Source: CAZCTC01 sp964501335
GTDB taxonomy: Bacteria; Chloroflexota; Anaerolineae; B4-G1; SLSP01
Assembly: GCA_964501335.1 (NCBI GenBank)
Contig: CAZCTC010000096.1
Coordinates: forward strand, 1-27,418
Length of the DNA: 27,418 nucleotides
Direction of reading: 5' to 3'
Shown here: piece by piece, positions 25,160 through 27,418 of the stretch
How positions within the stretch are numbered: position 1 is the stretch's first letter
Layout of the letters: each line of letters starts with the position of its first letter
Position numbers and translations under genes: made by a program
Notes under the pieces: model-generated
What the model was told of the DNA's origin: nothing
What the model saw: only the letters and a program-made list of their open reading frames with translations
Database searches by the model: none

Positions 25160-26557
25160 ATGCATTTACATCTAATTACAGCGGAAGATCCTTTGACGTT
25201 AAAGGCCCGAGAGCGGGAGTTGATCCGTTTTCCTCAGTTGACGATGCCCTATCTGGCGGCTTTAACCCCTGAGCCCTGGCAGGTGACTCATACGGATGAG
25301 ATTACCCGAGCTGTGGATTTGGGGCTGGCCTGCGATCTGGTGGGGATCACGGCGGCGACGGCGGGGGCTCCGCACGCTTACGATCTGGCGGGGGCTTTTC
25401 GAGCCCGAGGCATTCCGGTGGTGATGGGAGGACCGCACGCTTCATTGTTGCCCTATGAAGTCGCGCAACAGGTGGATCTGGTGGTGGTCGGCGAGGCGGA
25501 ACGGATCTGGGAGCGGGTCTTGCAGGATGTGGAACGCGAGACAAGCTATGCAGCCGGGCGTCATCTTCTCGATGCGGCGATCGGGGCTGAGGTAGAGGTA
25601 CTGCCGACAGGGGCCCGGATCTATCGCTGTTCCCTGCCGGCTGATTTGAAGGGATTGCCGCCGGCCCGACGGGATCTGATCCATCACGGCGGGTGGAACC
25701 GCTGGTGGGCCACCCGGGGGGCGATCATTGCGACGCGGGGCTGCCCGCATCACTGTGATTATTGCACCATCCCTTTGATCTATCCGCAGGGCCGGCAGAT
25801 GCGTTTTCGGCCGGTGGAAGAGGTGGTGGCGGAAATTGAGGCCATTCCGGACAAGGGAATTGTCTTTTGGGACGATAATCTGGGGGCCAATGCGCAGTAT
25901 GCCAAGGAGCTTTTTCGGGCGATGGTGCCGCTTAAGCGGTGGTGGACCAGCCAGACGACGATGGCGGCCGTTCAGGACGACGAATTTTTGCGGCTGGCGG
26001 CGTTGAGCGGGTGCAAGGCGCTCTTTTTGGGACTGGAGAGTGTCAATCAGGGCAGTCTGGATGAAGTGGGCAAGCAACACAATGGAGTTCTGGGGTATCG
26101 CCGGTTGCTGGAGCGGTTCCACGAGCATGGGATTGCGGTGCAGGCCGGGATTATGTTTGGGTTCGACAACGACGATCGGGATGTCTTTGCCCGCACCGTG
26201 GATTGGATGGGAAAGATCGGCCTGGACAATGCCACGATCAGCCTGATGGTCCCCTATCCGGGGACGGCTTCTTTTGCCCGGCTGGAGGCCGAGGGGCGCA
26301 TTATCGACCGGGACTGGCGGCATTATAACGGCAAGACGCATGTGGTCTATCAGCCCCGTTTGATGAGCCCGGATGAGTTGATCGCCGGTTATGAATGGGC
26401 CAAGATGCAGTTCTATGCGCCCGGGAATATCTTTCAGCGTTTGGCGACCAGCAAGACGGGGTTGTGGTGGAATGTGGCGCGCAATGTGGGGTATATGCTG
26501 GGGCTGACGGGGGAAGTGCGGGCCCGGGCGGCTTTTCATGAGGAGAATCTTGAATAA
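25160..26557 (+). CDS. B12-binding-domain radical SAM protein
   Basis: The product has 465 aa. Residues about 1-125 form a Rossmann-like domain of the cobalamin-binding type (DLVGITAATAGAPHAYDLA, VVMGGPHASLLP, DLVVVGEAE), without the DxHxxG cobalamin-ligand motif. The radical SAM barrel starts near 186 with C195, C199 and C202 in TRGCPHHCDYCTIP, which bind the [4Fe-4S] cluster that cleaves SAM. FWDDNLGAN and MFGFDNDD are further typical strands. The family includes BchE-, hopanoid- and methyltransferase-type enzymes; the substrate here is unknown. Transcription may begin at the ATG itself. The gene overlaps the SAP-domain gene by 8 bases. Confidence 0.93.
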   Translation: MHLHLITAEDPLTLKARERELIRFPQLTMPYLAALTPEPWQVTHTDEITRAVDLGLACDLVGITAATAGAPHAYDLAGAFRARGIPVVMGGPHASLLPYEVAQQVDLVVVGEAERIWERVLQDVERETSYAAGRHLLDAAIGAEVEVLPTGARIYRCSLPADLKGLPPARRDLIHHGGWNRWWATRGAIIATRGCPHHCDYCTIPLIYPQGRQMRFRPVEEVVAEIEAIPDKGIVFWDDNLGANAQYAKELFRAMVPLKRWWTSQTTMAAVQDDEFLRLAALSGCKALFLGLESVNQGSLDEVGKQHNGVLGYRRLLERFHEHGIAVQAGIMFGFDNDDRDVFARTVDWMGKIGLDNATISLMVPYPGTASFARLEAEGRIIDRDWRHYNGKTHVVYQPRLMSPDELIAGYEWAKMQFYAPGNIFQRLATSKTGLWWNVARNVGYMLGLTGEVRARAAFHEENLE

Positions 26558-27083
26558 TCGACCCGAACTCAATGCTCAAATCTCTCCAGAGGATTTCCAG
26601 GCTTTTTACTGGTTAAAGGAAGAGTTGGTCGCTTTTTGTCGTACGGAGGGGTTATCGACGTTGGGAGGGAAGGCAGAACTGACTGCACGTATTCTGGCTT
26701 ACTTGCAAAATGGGGCGATTCTTGTGCCGGCGCGATCGCCCCGTCGGGCGGGTGCGATGCCGGAGCAATTCACGCCGGAGATGGTGATTGGGCAGAACTG
26801 GCATTGTTCGCAGGCGTTGCGGGCCTTTTTTGAACAGGAACTGGGGCCGGGGTTTCATTTCAATGGCGTCATGCGGGATTTTATCCGTGAGGGGGCTGGA
26901 AGGACGCTGCGCGAGGCGATGCAGGCCTGGATGGCGGACCAAAATCAGCCGACAGTAAAAGAGATCGCGCCGCAGTTTGAGTATAACCAGCATATTCGGG
27001 ATTATTTCGTGGCTCATCCCGGGGAAACGTTGGAAGAGGCAATCAAGGATTGGAAGTTAAAGCGGGCCGGGCGACGAAATTAA
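26550..27083 (+). CDS. SAP domain/DUF6434-like protein
   Basis: The product has 177 aa. Residues about 12-52 match a SAP-like helix-extended-helix domain (EDFQAFYWLKEELVAFCR, LSTLGGKAELTARI), usually nucleic-acid binding. The rest looks like DUF6434, with two related units: FHFNGVMRDFI...GRTLREAMQAW and FEYNQHIRDYF...GETLEEAIKDW. I prefer the TTG at 26550 because AGGAGA lies about 4 bases upstream of it. An in-frame ATG at 26538 adds only four residues, has no ribosome-binding site and overlaps that AGGAGA. The start is therefore uncertain by 12 bases. Overlap with the radical SAM gene suggests coupling, but a shared function is not obvious. Confidence 0.85.
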   Translation: MNNRPELNAQISPEDFQAFYWLKEELVAFCRTEGLSTLGGKAELTARILAYLQNGAILVPARSPRRAGAMPEQFTPEMVIGQNWHCSQALRAFFEQELGPGFHFNGVMRDFIREGAGRTLREAMQAWMADQNQPTVKEIAPQFEYNQHIRDYFVAHPGETLEEAIKDWKLKRAGRRN

Positions 27084-27103
27084 GGGTGGCTCTGGAAAAG
27101 GGC

Positions 27104-27213
27104 TATGTTTTGGTGCGCCTTCTGAGGCGCACCAAAACATAAACAAAAAACTCTCTTTCCCTGTTTCGCACCGCGCGGCGCAACTTACAGGAGAGGGGCC
27201 TTGTGCGGGTGAG
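27104..27213 (-). repeat. Composite two-hairpin repeat, copy H
   Basis: A perfect 17-bp stem (27104-27120 with 27125-27141, loop TCTG, CAGA on the element strand) is followed by AAACAAAAAACTCTCTTTCCCTG, then CCGCGCGG and a distal GTGCGGGTGAGG. It starts 20 bp after the SAP gene and could form the 3' end of that transcript. The stem core here is GGTGCGCC, differing from every other copy yet fully paired. Confidence 0.85.
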
Positions 27214-27228
27214 GAGGATTTCTCAAAG

Positions 27229-27325
27229 AGGTGCAACGCACTCTGATCTTGCAAGGACAGGCGAATTGTTCCAACGTTGAGTCGTTTGAATCGATGGTTC
27301 TATGGATAGAAAGTGCGTCGCACCT
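27229..27325. repeat. Inverted pair AGGTGCAACGCACT / AGTGCGTCGCACCT
   Basis: Two 14-bp arms (27229-27242 and 27312-27325) are complementary with one mismatch and lie 69 bp apart. Each arm is itself nearly palindromic (GTGCGNCGCAC type). The pair brackets a segment without a gene and may be a small non-coding repeat or decayed MITE-like unit. Confidence 0.6.
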
Positions 27326-27418
27326 TTGGGCGGCCTATTTTCAGGACAGAAGGTCATGCCGGAGGCGGCACCCCGAAGGATGAAAATTCAGCGGAAGTAG
27401 ACAGCAGCAAGTAGACAG
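27326..27418. other. Terminal spacer with AGTAGACAG repeats
   Basis: No gene is seen. AGTAGACAG occurs at 27396-27404 and 27410-27418, running off the window edge. It is the same 9-mer as in the glpK-glpA spacer. Confidence 0.6.

Overview
The window is about 27 kb of ordinary chromosomal-style DNA, roughly 57% GC by eye. It carries 19 confident protein genes separated by unusually repeat-rich spacers. I see no rRNA, tRNA, CRISPR, transposase, integrase or phage gene. Gene content suggests a Chloroflexota-like bacterium, possibly Anaerolineae: BaeS-type kinases, a glpA/FAD-oxidoreductase/DUF1667 cluster, a hybrid kinase beside a lone peptide-type binding lipoprotein, MacAB-type efflux without TolC, and a SAP/DUF6434 protein. 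That is an inference from gene content; no marker gene is present.

Layout: (1) 1-373, a tandem array and one copy of a two-hairpin repeat. (2) 374-2861 (+), an overlapping operon of response regulator, histidine kinase and methyltransferase. (3) 3046-4080 (+), a ParM-like actin with its own good promoter. (4) 4177-6157 (-), an O-methyltransferase and an alpha/beta hydrolase in one operon. (5) 6559-6948 (-), a VOC protein. (6) 7288-12129 (-), a glycerol catabolic locus in the order glpK, glpA, FAD oxidoreductase, DUF1667. (7) 12538-17817 (+), an efflux locus with two HlyD/MacA-like adaptors, an ATPase and a MacB-type permease. (8) 18228-20407 (+), a second, paralogous two-component pair, probably linked to the efflux locus. 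(9) 20471-24896 (-), a binding lipoprotein followed by a Cache-HAMP-GAF hybrid kinase. (10) 25160-27083 (+), a radical SAM protein overlapping a SAP/DUF6434 protein.

Two signals stand out. First, a dispersed family of about 110-130 bp two-part elements sits only between genes. Its variable GC-rich hairpin stays almost perfectly self-complementary while its sequence changes, it carries a directional T-tract and GTTTATG flank, and its loop is oriented. Eight composite copies and five solo or variant hairpins lie in 27 kb. Second, an exact 11-bp-period TCTCCA direct-repeat array lies in front of the efflux locus. Its geometry fits binding and activation by an OmpR/PhoB-type regulator, and such a regulator is encoded directly downstream of that locus.

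Other points of interest are an Asp in place of the fourth cluster cysteine in GlpA, a probable leaderless radical SAM transcript, and a binding protein paired with a sensor kinase in place of a transporter.
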